From Ilyonectria destructans (lineage: Eukaryota > Ascomycota > Sordariomycetes > Hypocreales > Nectriaceae), in NCBI GenBank assembly GCA_020740775.1, contig JAHEWK010000007.1:2852001-2916000 (forward strand): 64,000 nucleotides of DNA, read 5' to 3'. The notes under the pieces are model-generated. The model was not told where the DNA came from and did no database searches. It saw nothing but the letters and a program-made list of their open reading frames with translations. Positions 34,344 through 46,772 of this stretch are shown piece by piece. Position 1 is the stretch's first letter. Each line of letters begins with the position of its first letter. The position numbers and the translations under genes were made by a program.

Positions 34344-36026
34344 CTACGCAATCGGTCCAAAGAAGCTAAATTTGCCCTTCGGATCGTACTTCCCCTTCAG
34401 GGCCTTCAGGCGGTCCTGGCGCCATTGCTCGCTCCCGTACCATGCCTTCGGGGTCTCATCACCGAAGGCATAGTTCACGTACGAGCCCATCTCCTTCTTG
34501 CCCGTGGCCTTGTGCAAGATCTGGCGAAGCTCCACGCCCAGGTCGGCAGCCCGCTTGTCAAGGGCAGGGCCATCGGGCGAATATGTAATGAGCGGGGCGA
34601 GGAGAAGATGTGCGTCCCGGAAGGCGAAGGCGCTTGACTGGTGATTAATCGAGCTTACGCCCTGCGTAGAGTATCCCTCGAGCATGAACAGGGAGCCGTT
34701 AAAGGGAGAGTTTCCATTTGTTTCGGATGAAAAGAGCTCATAGGCCTGCTTTGTCGCCGCGATGTCATATGACTCGAGATAGATCGGGAAGCGGGGGTTG
34801 ACGAGCCCGTTCTTCTGGCATGGCGCAGAAGCGAGGGCGATGCCGGTCCAATTGGCAAGATCTCGATAGTTTCCTGCAACGGGCTCGATGGCGAGAGGTC
34901 CGATGTCGTGGAAGGGCTTCGTGATGGTTGAGTTGACGGCTGTCACTCCTTCTTGGATGATGTAGAATAGGATGATGGGCTAGAGGATGGTCAATGACAA
35001 CATTCATACTGGATTATGAGGGTACTCACGTTGTTTGGATCCGCATCAGGGCTGTTGACCCAGTATGACCAGTTAATGACACCCTCGGGCTGCTTTCCAA
35101 GGAGGTTGTCATTGGCGGCTTGGTACACCTCCTCGACCTGGTCAGCACTGTAGATGAGGGTTTCAATCGCCCAGTCGCTGTGCTCAATGTCGTAAATCTT
35201 GGAGGTGATGGAAGTCACAATGCCGAAGTTGTGACCAGCGCCCTTCATCGCCCACCAAAGGTCAGACTTGCTATCAATTGTCTTCAAGGTGCCGTCGGCC
35301 AGCACGATGTTCATTGAGACGAACTGATCGGCAATGAGCCCGTGGTGTCCTTGGAGCCAACCGTGGCCACCCCCAAGTGCGGGTCCCATGTAGCTGACAC
35401 ACTCACAGGTTCCAGTCACTTTCTCTCAAGGTCAGCGCTAGCATTCAATGAGCTCTGAATAAAAGACTTGCCTGTCTGTTTCCCTGCTGCCCAGAGCGTA
35501 TCTGTGACAACCTTGGATTGAGTTCCACCGCCGATCCTGACCGTTTTCCCATTTTGAGCGATTTTTACGCTGCTCAGGAGGTTCATATAGATCTCGATGC
35601 CATGATCCATCTTCCCCAGCGTGGTGATGGCTCCGTGGGCGGTATTGAATGCGAGAAAGGGCAAATCCTGCGAGTTTGCGAATTTCACCTAAGATGGCAT
35701 GAGCTTTAGCATGCTCTCACCGGACAAATCCGAGTCAATTGGACAAAACATACCGTCTCGACAACGTCATTTTCCGTAGCAGGAACCACGACAATGTTCA
35801 CCGTGGGGGCATCCAGGACAGACCATCGCTTTGATGCTAGCTCGAATTCGTCCGACCCTGGGTAGTAGACCATGGCTGCCTTTGAAAGCTTCTTACCAAG
35901 CTTACCCAGGTCGGTGATGGGAGTTTCACCTCGTAGCGAATTGCGTGGCACAGGCGCATACGCACAGACTGGCACAATCGCCCAGCCAGCAACGGCCAGG
36001 ATGGCCTCGATCTTGATCCAATGCAT
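34344..36026 (-). CDS. Secreted BBE-like FAD-linked oxidase
   Basis: Four exons (35754-36026, 35472-35688, 35030-35418, 34344-34979) encode 504 residues. A signal peptide (about residues 1-23, ending VCAYA) directs secretion. The FAD-binding PCMH domain includes FNTAHG (His for one covalent FAD link), IGGGTQ, GTCECV (Cys for the second link) and LGGGHGWLQGHHG; the C-terminal BBE motif is YVNYAFGDE. Such enzymes oxidise alcohols, sugars or alkaloid-like compounds and release H2O2. The second intron needs a GC donor (GCAAGT at 35471, branch GCTGAC, 53 bp) to join exons in frame. Its promoter lacks CCTCGG sites, so it may not belong to the main regulon. Confidence 0.87.
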
Positions 36027-36880
36027 CGTGATCGGAATAAACGGGCTACAAAGTATATCGAGATGCCACGGGGCACAGGAATTACAAAGGATTCGTGCAG
36101 TTGCCCAATGAGTGTGGGCTGGCCTGGTAGCCTTTGACGAGGGCGCAATGGCTATTTAACGTGCGTGAGGGAATTCCATCGCCCGGCTTCACTGCCCACG
36201 ATATCCCTGTTTGCATAGGCGTGCTATGGTCTTGATAGCGTAGTTCACCGTCGGCAGCAATTGGTAATAATTACAATCCCCTGCTGGTGGCATTCACAGC
36301 CGTACATATATGCATGCAGCAGCTCTTAGCTGCAGGCTGAACCAACCGTCCACCGGGATATTTCGATTGCAGTACCGAATCGCCGACAGGGGGCGGTTGG
36401 TATGCCCGAATGTGCTAAGCAGCTATCTTGCGATCAAGGCAATTGCATCGTGATCCTCACCGTTAGCACGACGGGTATCTCATCAAATTTCGCTCTCAAT
36501 ACTACATACATTAGTACAATATGGATCTCTAAGTTTGACGGGGTCTGCGTATCGCCCCTCTTCCATTGTTCCACGAGGCTTGACTCGACGACTCTGTCTG
36601 TTGGTCGCCCCCTGGTTACAGAATGCGTTAGTGTAACGGTTGGCATTACCAGCCATTCCGCGGCCCCTGGTTCGTATCTTCAAACAGGGAAGGTGTTATT
36701 CCGGCTGCCGACGCAGGGGCCAGACTCACATGTGAAGGGTAGCAGTTCATGACTGGTGCCTGGGGTCTCTACAAATAGAATGCCAATTCTATGCAAGCAG
36801 ACGAAAAGAATCGTCGTTCCCGATGGCCTGTTTCTCTGCAATGGCCATCTGATTCACCCCAGCACGAATATGCCTGGACA
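36027..36880. other. Divergent intergenic region
   Basis: This separates the FAD oxidase from the PTH11-like gene. No coding sequence, CCTCGG site or repeat stands out. Confidence 0.5.
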
Positions 36881-38372
36881 ATGTCATCCAGTGATTCCAC
36901 CGATTCAGTGGCAAAAGCTATTGCAGACGCCATCCACCGATCAGCCGTCGAGTCATGGACGCTGTACTCAATTGGAGTCGCGTCGACGGTGCTCAGAACC
37001 TATGCTCGCATGAGAGGTAGTGGATTTCGGGGTCTTCGCACCGAGGATTATCTGGTGTGGATCGGCATTGTTTGTCTCCCCGTTGATCCAACGAGTATTC
37101 CACGTCTCGCTAACCTCAACCACTGCAGATGTTCTATACCATTCAATCAAGTCTAGCATATAGCGTGGGGAGTGTTGCCCAAGGCCTTGCAAATAATGGT
37201 ATGACCGACGCTGAGCGATCCGCGCTGTCGCCCGAGGATCACGAGTATAGCTCCAGGTGGGTTTTATCCTAGTCTGGTTGGACGCGATTGCCAACTGTTT
37301 TACGTAGGGTGCTTGGGTCGAAAATACAGGTCGCCGGCTGGACCATTTATTCTGCCTTGATATGGTCGCTCAAATTGTCCATGTTGTACTTCTACACTCG
37401 ACTCACGGTATGAATTGTACAGCCACTGACATATCAGGCTTGCTAACCAACCCTTTGATAGGACGGCGTTGGCGAGCGTTATCGCATCAGAATTCAGATC
37501 GGATTTGCTCTGGTCATTGCGACATTTGTCGCTTGCATCTTGACAGTATTTCTGGCATGCCGGCCGTTTCACAAATACTGGCAGATCAATCCTGATCCCG
37601 GCAGTAAGCAATTCACCTCCGTTTTGATTAAGCAATTCCTAACGCATTGTTTCTAGATTCCTGCCAGGCCGCCATATCCAAACCCATCATCTGGGTCTCG
37701 TTCGCCGCAAATGTATCCACCGATATATATCTGATAGGAATACCTATCCCGATGTTATGGCAGTCCGGCTTGAAAACGATCAAGAAAATTGCGTACACCA
37801 TTGTGCTCGGTACGGGTATATTTGTGCTCGTTTGCGCTACGCTGAAGAGTATTTTCGTCCTGGTGGTGAGTCTTGACCCACGCCTAGCCGCAGCAATTTC
37901 TCTAATCGCCTCCTTTATGCAGGACCCTGTCAATGGAGCTGCGCTCGCAGGCGCCTGGGGAACTCGTGAGGCCTTCGTGGCTGTAATAACGACCAACCTT
38001 CCGCTTCTGTTCCCCCTTCTCAGAGCGTGGCTCACCCCGCTGTTCGGAAGTATGTTACGCTCGTCTCAAAAGACATACCAAACGCCGTCAGGCTTCCGCA
38101 CCATTGGTGGTGGTGGTGGTGGTGATGGCCAAAGCCGAAGGAATCGAGGGCCTCCTACCGCCAATCCCATCACCGCGAATATTACACTCAATGACAGCGA
38201 GGAACGTATTGTGGACGATGTGAAGATGCAGCGCTTGAATATTTCCTCAACGCCTGTATCTGCCGACTACCCGTCAAATGGCATCGTGGCATCCAACGAG
38301 GTTGAGGTCGCGCACGAAGACAGAAGCAGTCATCATAGCGAGCACGCGCAACGTGTCCGTGAAATATGGTAA
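36881..38372 (+). CDS. PTH11-like / rhodopsin-domain integral membrane protein
   Basis: Six exons (36881-37069, 37129-37256, 37308-37407, 37462-37603, 37657-37865, 37923-38372) encode 405 residues of the fungal SAT4/rhodopsin-like membrane family, with about seven TM segments and a cytosolic tail. Family landmarks are LRTEDYLVWIGI, FLACRPFHKYWQ and the block DPVNGAALAGAWGTREAFVAVITTNLP (a shortened mention). The intron at 37866-37922 is 57 bp, a multiple of three without a stop; it has a good donor, a CTAAT branch and acceptor, so I treat it as an intron that could be retained. An in-frame ATG at 36791 would add 30 residues. The tail has a six-glycine run. The ligand is unknown; it may sense an extracellular cue. 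Confidence 0.8.
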
Positions 38373-39280
38373 CCAGGGGCTCTAGATTTTGGTACTTAGA
38401 ATTCAATGCGACATGAATGCATTTTGACATCAATAATAGCGTCCAGTTATCATAAACAATCGCACTAATTATTACAATCGCGGCATCCCTAATCGACATG
38501 ACACCTACCGCGAAACCTCTTCCACAGAGCTCCCCATGCTGCCTATCTTCACTTCACATCACTTCTTCTTGAAATCCCACGTCGTCAACTCGATTCCGGG
38601 TCCATTTAAGCGCATTATGGACACGCATCTTTATTTCTAGTCTTTGACAAGGTTTATTAGGTTACAACATCTTTCGACAGCCATAAGCAGACAAGAGTCG
38701 GATCCTGTACCTACCCTACACCTCCGAACCCTGACCCCGGCGAAGCTTGTTTTACGCCCATGGTCAAGTCTGATAATAGTGGTATTGCATTGCGAGATAT
38801 TATGTGAACCCTACGGGCACATATCATTAATGCCTTTGGCTCCGAAGACTAATAGACTCAGAAGACAGCAGTAGTATGACATTCCTACAATGCTGAGCAG
38901 CATCGAACCCAAACTGGCACATTAAGCTTATGCCCTGCCGATTAACTTAGCTGGCTGCTGTCACAAGCTAGACAATCGGAATATCGGAAGTTGGAATGCG
39001 GGGACGACTCCACACTAAACGGACGGTAATGTAGACCGGCAATCGTCACGACAAAGACGGAGAAGCACCAGCTTGCAAGTAATTGGTGACTTGTTCTCCC
39101 CGCACTTTGGAGAACATAGCGTGGGCAGTGGCAAGTCTAAACAACCTCTCTAACCTGAAACGAGCATCTGCGTGTTCCGTAGAGGCATAGCGTCTCTTGC
39201 TCGCGTCCCTCCTCTCAACGCTCGCGTAAGAGCACCTCGATCTTTCCATCGCCATCATCGTCGCAATCACCTTCGTCGCG
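38373..39280. other. Intergenic region, promoter of broken regulator 2
   Basis: About 900 bp with no supported gene. I found no CCTCGG/CCGAGG here, unlike the promoter of regulator 1. Confidence 0.5.
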
Positions 39281-42249
39281 ATGGCTCCTGACGATCCAAT
39301 GGCACCCTCCAGCAACCCTCGTCGCTTGAGTCGCCCGCGATCGATGCAGGCCTGTCTCTCTTGCAGGTCTCGCAAGGTCCGTTGCGATGTCTCGACACGC
39401 GACCAACCCTGTACCAACTGCCATCTGGATGGAAAAAACTGTCTCGTTGTCGGGAGGGCATCGCGAATGTACGACAATGCTAAGCGCCTGACGCGCTTTG
39501 AAGCTGCCCTTTGTTTGTGACTGCTGCTAACCTTGTGATGCAGAAGTCAACAAGCCCGCAGGAGACAACCGGGTCGTCTCATCGCGGACACCTCATCGGA
39601 ACGGTCACGGCGCGGAGATCCACCCCAAGAGGATCTGGGCGACAGCATTCATGCATCGCTGTCCGCCGCAGAGACATCAACAATGAGCGCCCCCGATGAT
39701 GCTGCGCCGTCGATGAATCTTGACGATCCATCCCAATTCGACATAGACATGCCCTGGTGGGAAGGGCAGCTCGAGTCTCTTCCCGCTGTGTCTATTGAAG
39801 ACGGCATCAACGGCGGTGATATTGGGCACGAGTCGCATCAAACTACTGCCACACACACCGAACGCGATTTTAGCCAATCCGCATGCGGCGAGCGAATAGA
39901 TGCAATGCCTCTATCAGGGACCGCATCTTCAGAACCAACTTCGATTGAGAGTCACAGACGGGCTGCGAGCGACGCCGGATCAATCCACCACAGAAAGCGC
40001 CGTACCGATGGGAACCAGGGGCCGTCCACGGTACTCTATTCTCACTACCGATACCTATCCGTCGGTAACCTGCACAGCATTCCTCATCAGGATGTCAGCT
40101 ATCTGGAGGCCCAGGGATGTTTACACGTGCCTACTCGCCCGACGTTGGACAACTTCGTAGAACAGTACTTTGCCCAATTGCATGTCCTGATCCCCTTAAT
40201 TCACGAGGGCGAATTCTGGGACATGTATTCCGACAAAGGCGACGCGGTTCCTCGGCGAACGATGTCTCTGCTAGTATTCCAGGCCATGCTGTTTGCCAGC
40301 TGCACTGTGCGTTAGACTGCGACGCTGCATACACTCTATGTCAAACCAGATACTGATATAACCACAGTTTGTACCCCAAGAAACTGTTCAGAAATTGGGC
40401 TTCTCAAGCCTTCGGGCAGCGAGAGCTGAATTCTATCGAAGAACAAAGGTATTTCCACCCCTAGAAATATTGTGAGAGTGCTCATACCAAGCCAAATGGC
40501 CTCACAGCTTCTCTACGATTTAGAAACGGAATCTGAACCACTTCCACTGGCACAAGCCGCGCTCTTAATGATGGGCTGAGTTCCACCGTCCAACACAACC
40601 CTCAAACCATACCAAAAATGGCTGGCAATCGGCATCCAGCACGCGAGAAGCATCAACGCAGATCGCTATGCGGAAAGCTTGGAATCGGCCACACCCCTCT
40701 CGCCAGATCAGAGCATGCACCACAATGCACTTCGTCGTCTCTGGTGGTGTTGCATTATCCTCGATCGAGTCTCTCCCCTCTGTACACGCTTCCGGCTCCA
40801 CATTACACACGATCGGTTCGACTTCAAGAACAGCATACCCCTGGGGATGTCGGATCTAGAAGGGGAGATGTATCGGTCAAGTATCTTCACCCCGGCAACT
40901 AAGCGACGACACATTGCCCTGTTCTCCAAATTTCTGGAATTCATTGTGATACTTACTGACGTACTCACCCTGGTATTTCCATTTGAAGACTCTGTTATGA
41001 GCAAGTGGGAATCGCAACAGTCAGACCATGCCGTGGTTAAAAGGTCTGATGCCCTATTAAAGGACTGGTATGCGCGCGCTAGTGCGCAATTTCCTCCCAA
41101 TGATGACAGCCAAACACAGCGCCCCGGCAAGAGAGAGAGAGACAAGTCTGTTGTATTGCACACTCAGCTCATGTATATATACTATCAGTGAGTCGCCGGG
41201 TCACTTCGTCTCTTATCCGTCAGAGCTAACACAAGCGTAGCACCGCCGCTATTGCCCTATGTCATTATAAAATACTGCATGAATCTGTCAACTTACAGCC
41301 CATCAATAAAGCAACCAACGATGCTGAACAAACCATACAACTGGACAAACGGTGTAGCGAGTTGCAGGACAGCACTTGCAAGATGACGCAATGTTTTGGC
41401 ATCTTAACCCAACGTCGCCTAACTCGCTGGCTTCCAATAACCGCGTAAGTTAGCTATTGTATATCACGACAAGACAAATTAAAACTTACGATTCTTTTGG
41501 ACAGAGTTGCGTGCCTTGCAACCCCTCTAGCATTACATGTTATGACTGCAAGACTATCATGTCTGAGCAAGGAATTGACCTTTGATCCTCTCAGTGGGTC
41601 GAATTCGGTTTCGGTGACGAACCAAAGTCGCTTGGACGTCTTGGTCGAGGCGATGAAGACGTTTGTGCCACAATACGATGGTGTGGAGTGGGTAAAAGAA
41701 GTAGCAAGACATGTTGCAAACCTGGCTCAAATTAATAGTCAATCGCTGTGCCAGGCGGACCGGGCATCCATCACAGACTGGGGCCAGATGTTGACGAGCC
41801 AGCCAAACACGTACCTGCGGATGACCTGGACGGTAGATGTCTGCATGAGCAAAGGGAGGCTACCGGAAGAACGTGACTTTCCAGCGTGGCTTCGCGACCA
41901 GCTGAGCCTAGCCAAGGGAGCCGGACCTCACTCGCAACGCAAACAGCCTCGGGTCTCATCCCTGGCCGAGCCGAGGACTTTTGACCCGGTTTTGAACTAC
42001 GACCCGCAGCAATCCATCGACGACCTCATCCCGTCCCTGGCAGAGTTTCTCCCCACTGGACAGGTCCCTGGAATTGAAAATTACAGCTCAGAGTTTCTTA
42101 CAGGGCCAATCAATACCATGACAGAGGGGTATTCTGGTAGCCAGACACGGGATCGCGACGTGTTTGCTGACGGGGCATCGCAGCCTATAGATGTCGACGG
42201 AATGGAATGGGCCTTGTTCGGAGTCATGGAGGACTTGGTTGAAAAGTAG
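39281..42249 (+). pseudogene. Zn2Cys6 transcription factor 2, interrupted by TGA
   Basis: Six exons (39281-39468, 39544-40306, 40368-40448, 40508-41187, 41241-41444, 41505-42249) form an 887-codon frame with a FarA/CTF1-type zinc cluster (Cys25, 28, 35, 44, 47, 54; CTNCHLD) and a fungal_trans domain. All splice joints keep frame, but codon 368 is TGA at 40577-40579, after QAALLMMG and before VPPSNTTL. No GT or GC donor that would remove it exists between the exon start and this codon. Related regulators have an aromatic residue about here, so a TGG-to-TGA change is likely. Downstream sequence (WLAIGIQHARSINADRY, LRRLWWCCIILDR) is well conserved, so the damage is recent, a sequence error, or bypassed. 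A truncated product would keep the DNA-binding domain. Confidence 0.8.
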
Positions 42250-43077
42250 CCCGGCATTTACATACTAGTTAATTTACTATCACCTTGCCCCCATCTGAAC
42301 TCGTGTGAACGTGGCTGTGGTGCTGGTTGCTCAAACACAATGTGCTACAAGATTCCGAGTATTCCGAGTTGCACCCACCAGTTGATTCCTGATTACGGCT
42401 CCACTGGAATTTGGCTTCAATGCGGGGTAGTCTGATTATAGTCTGTCTGGGGTAATGGGGTAATGCGTGTCGTGCGGTCGTGCTAATGTCCCTCGGCAAG
42501 GGAGACACATCGAGCCGTACCCTCAATGCGGAGAGGGGGAATGTTCTAACCCTACAATGCTTAGTGGCCCTGCGAATGGTAGGATCTTGGCCCCCGGATC
42601 TGTGAATGGGATGACCTCTAAACGCTGGCCCCCGTTATTGCAACAGCTGCCATTGGTGTTCGGGAATCCAAAGCTGGTACTTTATCATGGGTGCCCATGG
42701 GGACTGGTGAGGGAGATGCCGGCTTGTAACTCGCTTAGTCTTTGCTGGGGTATGCCGCACATTTGGGTGCTCGTTGACGCTGACGGTCTAGACTGTTAGC
42801 TTAGGGTGTGATGAATACATAAGTCATTATCTACTCCATCTCTACCGTATCAATTAGATCCCTTTGTAGCTCATTCATTTCTAATTAACCATCATCAACT
42901 GTATTGCATAACGCCAGCCGCTTCTGAGATACAATGGTCGACCACGCAGAGACGGAAGCCCATGCGGCCCGTCATGAGTTAGTGAAGCCGCAACACCATG
43001 TTTCGCATGCGCTGGTATGGAATTAACGGTGGAATTCTGGTAGCACGGCCACCCAGAACATCTCTGGGACCATCGAC
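42250..43077. other. Intergenic region upstream of the DHA1 transporter
   Basis: No gene is supported. One CCTCGG at 42491-42496 lies 580 bp upstream of the transporter ATG. A short open frame from an ATG at 42934 does not join the transporter in frame by any good splice pair. Confidence 0.45.
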
Positions 43078-45203
43078 ATGACAATCACCGGTATGCCTGC
43101 TTCCGTCAATTGAAACTTCAGCGATAGCTGTCGCTAACGTGGCCACTGTGATAGATACGACAGGAACAGCCTATGGGCTCGCATTGTACCCGGTTCCTAG
43201 CGACGATCCGAACGACCCTCTTAAAGTGCTTCTTTTCCGATCTCCTGCGATTTCGCGTACGCTGACCCGGTTTCATCCCTTAGTGGCCGAGGTGGAAGAA
43301 AAATACCGTCCTGTTTTTAGTGTGCAGCTATTCGTTCCTGTCGAATGGAGCATTGTTCGGGACAAGCGTATACGTCAATTATCTGGCCGAATTATTCCAA
43401 AAAACACCCAGCGAAACCTCTCGCCTCGTCTCATATCCAAACTTGCTATTCGGTTTTGGTGAGATCCATCCAACCCAACCGAGACGGAACGACGCAACTT
43501 ACAAGCTTCTCCAGGCTCTCTTATATTCGTGCCGATGTACCACAAGATAGGAAGGCGACCTGTCATGCTCATCTCAATTATACTGGCAAGCTTCCCCTCG
43601 ACGTGAAGTACGCTTCCGATCACGGGCTGACATGACTGCTTTAGTATTGTGGTGGCCTTCTTGGATGTGCCCTGTCTCATTCGTACGATGTTCTTCTCGG
43701 ATTCCGGATGCTGCACGCGTTTGCTTCCTCCGTTTGCGAAGCTCTCCCTGCTCAGGTCGTGGCAGATGTATTCTTCCTGCATGAACGTGGTAGTGCGCTG
43801 GGATGGTATACATGTAAGCGATCTCATCGGGGCTGGTTCCCTTTGACCCTCAAATGAGTTGTGGTGTTAACCTCTTGGCTGCGCAGTTGCCCTCACCACA
43901 GGTAGTCTGAGCGCCGTTGCTGCAAGTTACATGCTAGCCGGAGGCCACTCTTACAACCTCTTCTTTTGGGTTGAGTTTGCTATCGGATGCGTCTTATTCA
44001 TAGCGACCTTTTTCTTCTTGGAGGAGTCCATGTACCTCAACAGGATGAAGGATGATGTCACTGAAAGTACAGCTGAAGGTGTGATCAATTCGGACAAGGA
44101 AGCTCAGCAGGCTTCGGAACAAATCGAAGACGCGACGAATCTCCCTCGACGCAAGACATACGCGCAGCAACTCAAGGTTATCGACCAAATCGACTATCAG
44201 TCTCCGGTCTTTATGATGATGGTAATGTCCTATCCAGCACCAGCTAGGAAGAAGATCTTGAAGCAACTGCTAATACATGCGATTCTCAAGATCCGCTCAT
44301 TCACATACTTCGCTGTTCCACCAGTATTCTGGGTCTGCACCACATATGGTATACACCCATTGGCCTACTGTTGAATCTTGATTGTTAACTAAATGATTTA
44401 GGCATGGTCATCGGTCTTGGAGCTCTCGCCTTCACATCGACGTTTCCAGCCATCGTTGCCGCCCCACCGTATTCATGGCCGATTGTAAGAACCTCTTGAT
44501 AGACTACCAACAGCTGTTGGTCGTGCACAGGTCTTATGCCATTCAACTACAGAGCCCAACCTAACCACTTTATATAGGAAAATACGGGCCTGGTGTCGAT
44601 CGCTGCGTTTGTGGGCTATTTTGCGGCCGCCATTCCTTTCAGCACACTTCCAGACCGATTTGCCGCTAGGCTAACAAGAAGGAACGGAAATATCCATGAG
44701 GCCGAACATCGCCTTTGGTGCCTTGTTGTGGTGCTCCTGGTATCTCCGGCATCGCTCATCCTATACGGGTACTCGGCCGAGAAACAGCTCCACTGGATCG
44801 GCCTCATTTTTGCTGTGGGACTCTTTCAATTTGGTATGTCCTTGCGGATGTGTTTATATGAGATCGTGGGTGGATTATACTGACCAACTTTCTTTCCACC
44901 GCAGGAAATTTCTTTTACCTGACCTACACGCTTGCATACGCCATGGATTCGTACGAAGCCAATGTGCCGGAGATGTTGATCGCCATGAACATTGGAAAGC
45001 AGGCCATCTCCTTCGGGTTTGGGTTCGCAGTCCTTGACTGGATCTCGGAGCACGGGTACATCACTATGTTTGCGGGCGTCTTTTGTGGTGCGATATTGGC
45101 GAACAACATGGCCGTGTTCATCTTTCTCTCTTTTGGCAAGCCCATGAGAAGATGGTTTGGGCAAACGCGCCTTGCAAAGATGCACAAGAAAAGCCTCCAT
45201 TAG
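43078..45203 (+). CDS. MFS transporter, DHA1-like drug/metabolite exporter
   Basis: Nine exons (43078-43090, 43155-43225, 43284-43458, 43515-43585, 43645-43813, 43887-44348, 44402-44484, 44578-44833, 44905-45203) encode 532 residues. Landmarks appear only after splicing: DDPNDPLKWPRWKK before TM1, PMYHKIGRRPVM (loop 2-3 motif), RMLHAFASSVCEALPAQVVAD, FFLHERGSALGWYTFAL, FFWVEFAIGCVLF, and DSYEANVPEMLIAMN near the end. This is the fungal DHA1 family of proton-coupled exporters at the plasma membrane. Intron 5 (43586-43644) needs a GC donor with a GCTGAC branch site. The many small exons hide the gene from single-frame inspection, and the first 13-bp exon is the least certain. It may export a toxic intermediate (inference). 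Confidence 0.83.
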
Positions 45204-45694
45204 CTGATAATGCACGATGTCCTTGTTTGTGTTGGCACACATGACCACCATCAGAATACAATTATTTTAAATCGACAGACAGAGCTTGACAGTGTCTCGT
45301 AATTTGTGAGCAGATTTACTAGAGCCCATTAAAGACATCATCTCGTCCTACACAGAAAATTTCCACACAGCGAAATCGTGAAGTGAACGGGAATAGTTGG
45401 ATATTAAGAGTTCCTCAGACCTGAGTGGTCCGAATATTCTAAGTTCACCCTTCACCAAGCTAATCAAGGAGAGCCGACGAGGTGCCATCTTTTCTAGGGG
45501 GTCTAGTCATACGTACACATCAGAGCATGGCAGCAATTTAACTTAGGTAGGCTAATAGACTCAGGATTCGCCCTCAACACATGACCAAGAGAAATGAAGA
45601 GATTTACAATCCAATTTCAACTAATTTCCTTGAAGTCCTGACCATTGAAAACCTGCTTCGGTCATTTACTATGACTTGTATATTTGTACCCGAG
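45204..45694. other. Convergent intergenic gap
   Basis: This lies between the 3' ends of the DHA1 transporter and SDR 3; nothing recognisable is in it and no CCTCGG site. Confidence 0.55.
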
Positions 45695-46772
45695 TCACCC
45701 GCTTTTCGACTTTTCCAACGCCGTAACAAGCACGGTTGACACATTATCCCGGAGACCCTCCTGCAACCATGCCGGCATACCACGAATCATGGAAGTCCAA
45801 TTCAACGACTCTGGAACACACATCTGGGATCCATATCCAGAATACAGGGCATCAACAACTCTAGTTGCGACATCATCAGCAGACACTGTAGGGTCATTGA
45901 ATGTACGCTGTTCAATCAATCTGGTGATCATGGGTGTTCTAACCCAGCTTGGGTGCACAACGCTGGTCATCGTCAATCATGGGCATATACCACGTGGTGG
46001 GAAGGCTACTTACCTCGTTCGGACCTTGGAAGACTTGTAAATGTGTCTCAGTTCTTGCGTCAAGCCTTCGTGGAATGAGAGGACCGCGGACTTGCTACAG
46101 GCGTAGTCGACGTTGCAGGCTTGAGTGGCAAAGGAGGCCATACTCGCGATATTTACTATGTGGCCATGATTGTTGCGCACCATACTGGGCAAGAATTCCT
46201 GTACCAGCAAAAATGGTGCCACAAGGTTGACGTCAAACAACTTGCGAAGCTTTTCCTCCGTCACGTCAAGTATCGCGGCGGCATTTCCGATACCTGCGTT
46301 GTTGATAAGAACCGTGGGGTCGCCGTGTTCGGTTCGGATAGCTTTTGCGACAGAGGCAATGGCGGAGGAATCGGTAATGTCAACCTTGTAGAAGACAATG
46401 TTTAATTCTGGAAAAGTGCACCCGTTCAATTGTTGCTCAGAATATTCATTGTTTTGTGTGTGACGTACTTAAATCTCTCTTTGGCTCGTTCACGTCCAGG
46501 ATGATGACTTTTGTCTGCTTCTGAGCGAGCTTCTCGGCCATACATTCGCCAATTCCACTGCTTCCGCCAGTGATGATGACAACTTCTTTTGTCCAGTCCC
46601 ACGTCGTATCTGTGACATAGTTGTTCACCTTTCGTCGCGAAAACCACCTGTTCAAGCGAGGAAGGATACCCAACGCAAGCAGTGCGACAATGGTAGCCCG
46701 GACGTTGGGGAGCTTGGCTACAGCCGCTAATTTCGTCAACGAGTGCTCGTCAAACTTCATGAGAGAAGCCAT
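45695..46772 (-). CDS. Membrane-anchored short-chain dehydrogenase 3
   Basis: Three exons (46469-46772, 46014-46407, 45695-45962) encode 321 residues. An N-terminal hydrophobic segment (ATIVALLALGILP) followed by basic residues suggests an ER or lipid-droplet anchor. Motifs: TGGSSGIG, NNAGIGNAA, VNIASMASF (Ser) and YACSK. This is the 17beta-HSD11/RDH10-like branch (DHRS/SDR16C), whose members oxidise or reduce steroids, retinoids or long-chain alcohols. The ATG at 46772 is the first in frame; earlier codons are not ATG. It diverges from the hydrolase at 47359 across three CCTCGG-type sites, linking it to the main regulon. Confidence 0.87.

Noticed and set aside
40508..40579. Extra intron that would splice out the TGA in regulator 2
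   Set aside because: No GT donor, and no usable GC donor, lies between the exon start and the stop while keeping the conserved frame.
42934..43043. Upstream exon for the DHA1 transporter starting at 42934
   Set aside because: All donor and acceptor pairs tried leave the wrong phase or imply a 29-bp intron; ATG 43078 joins in frame.
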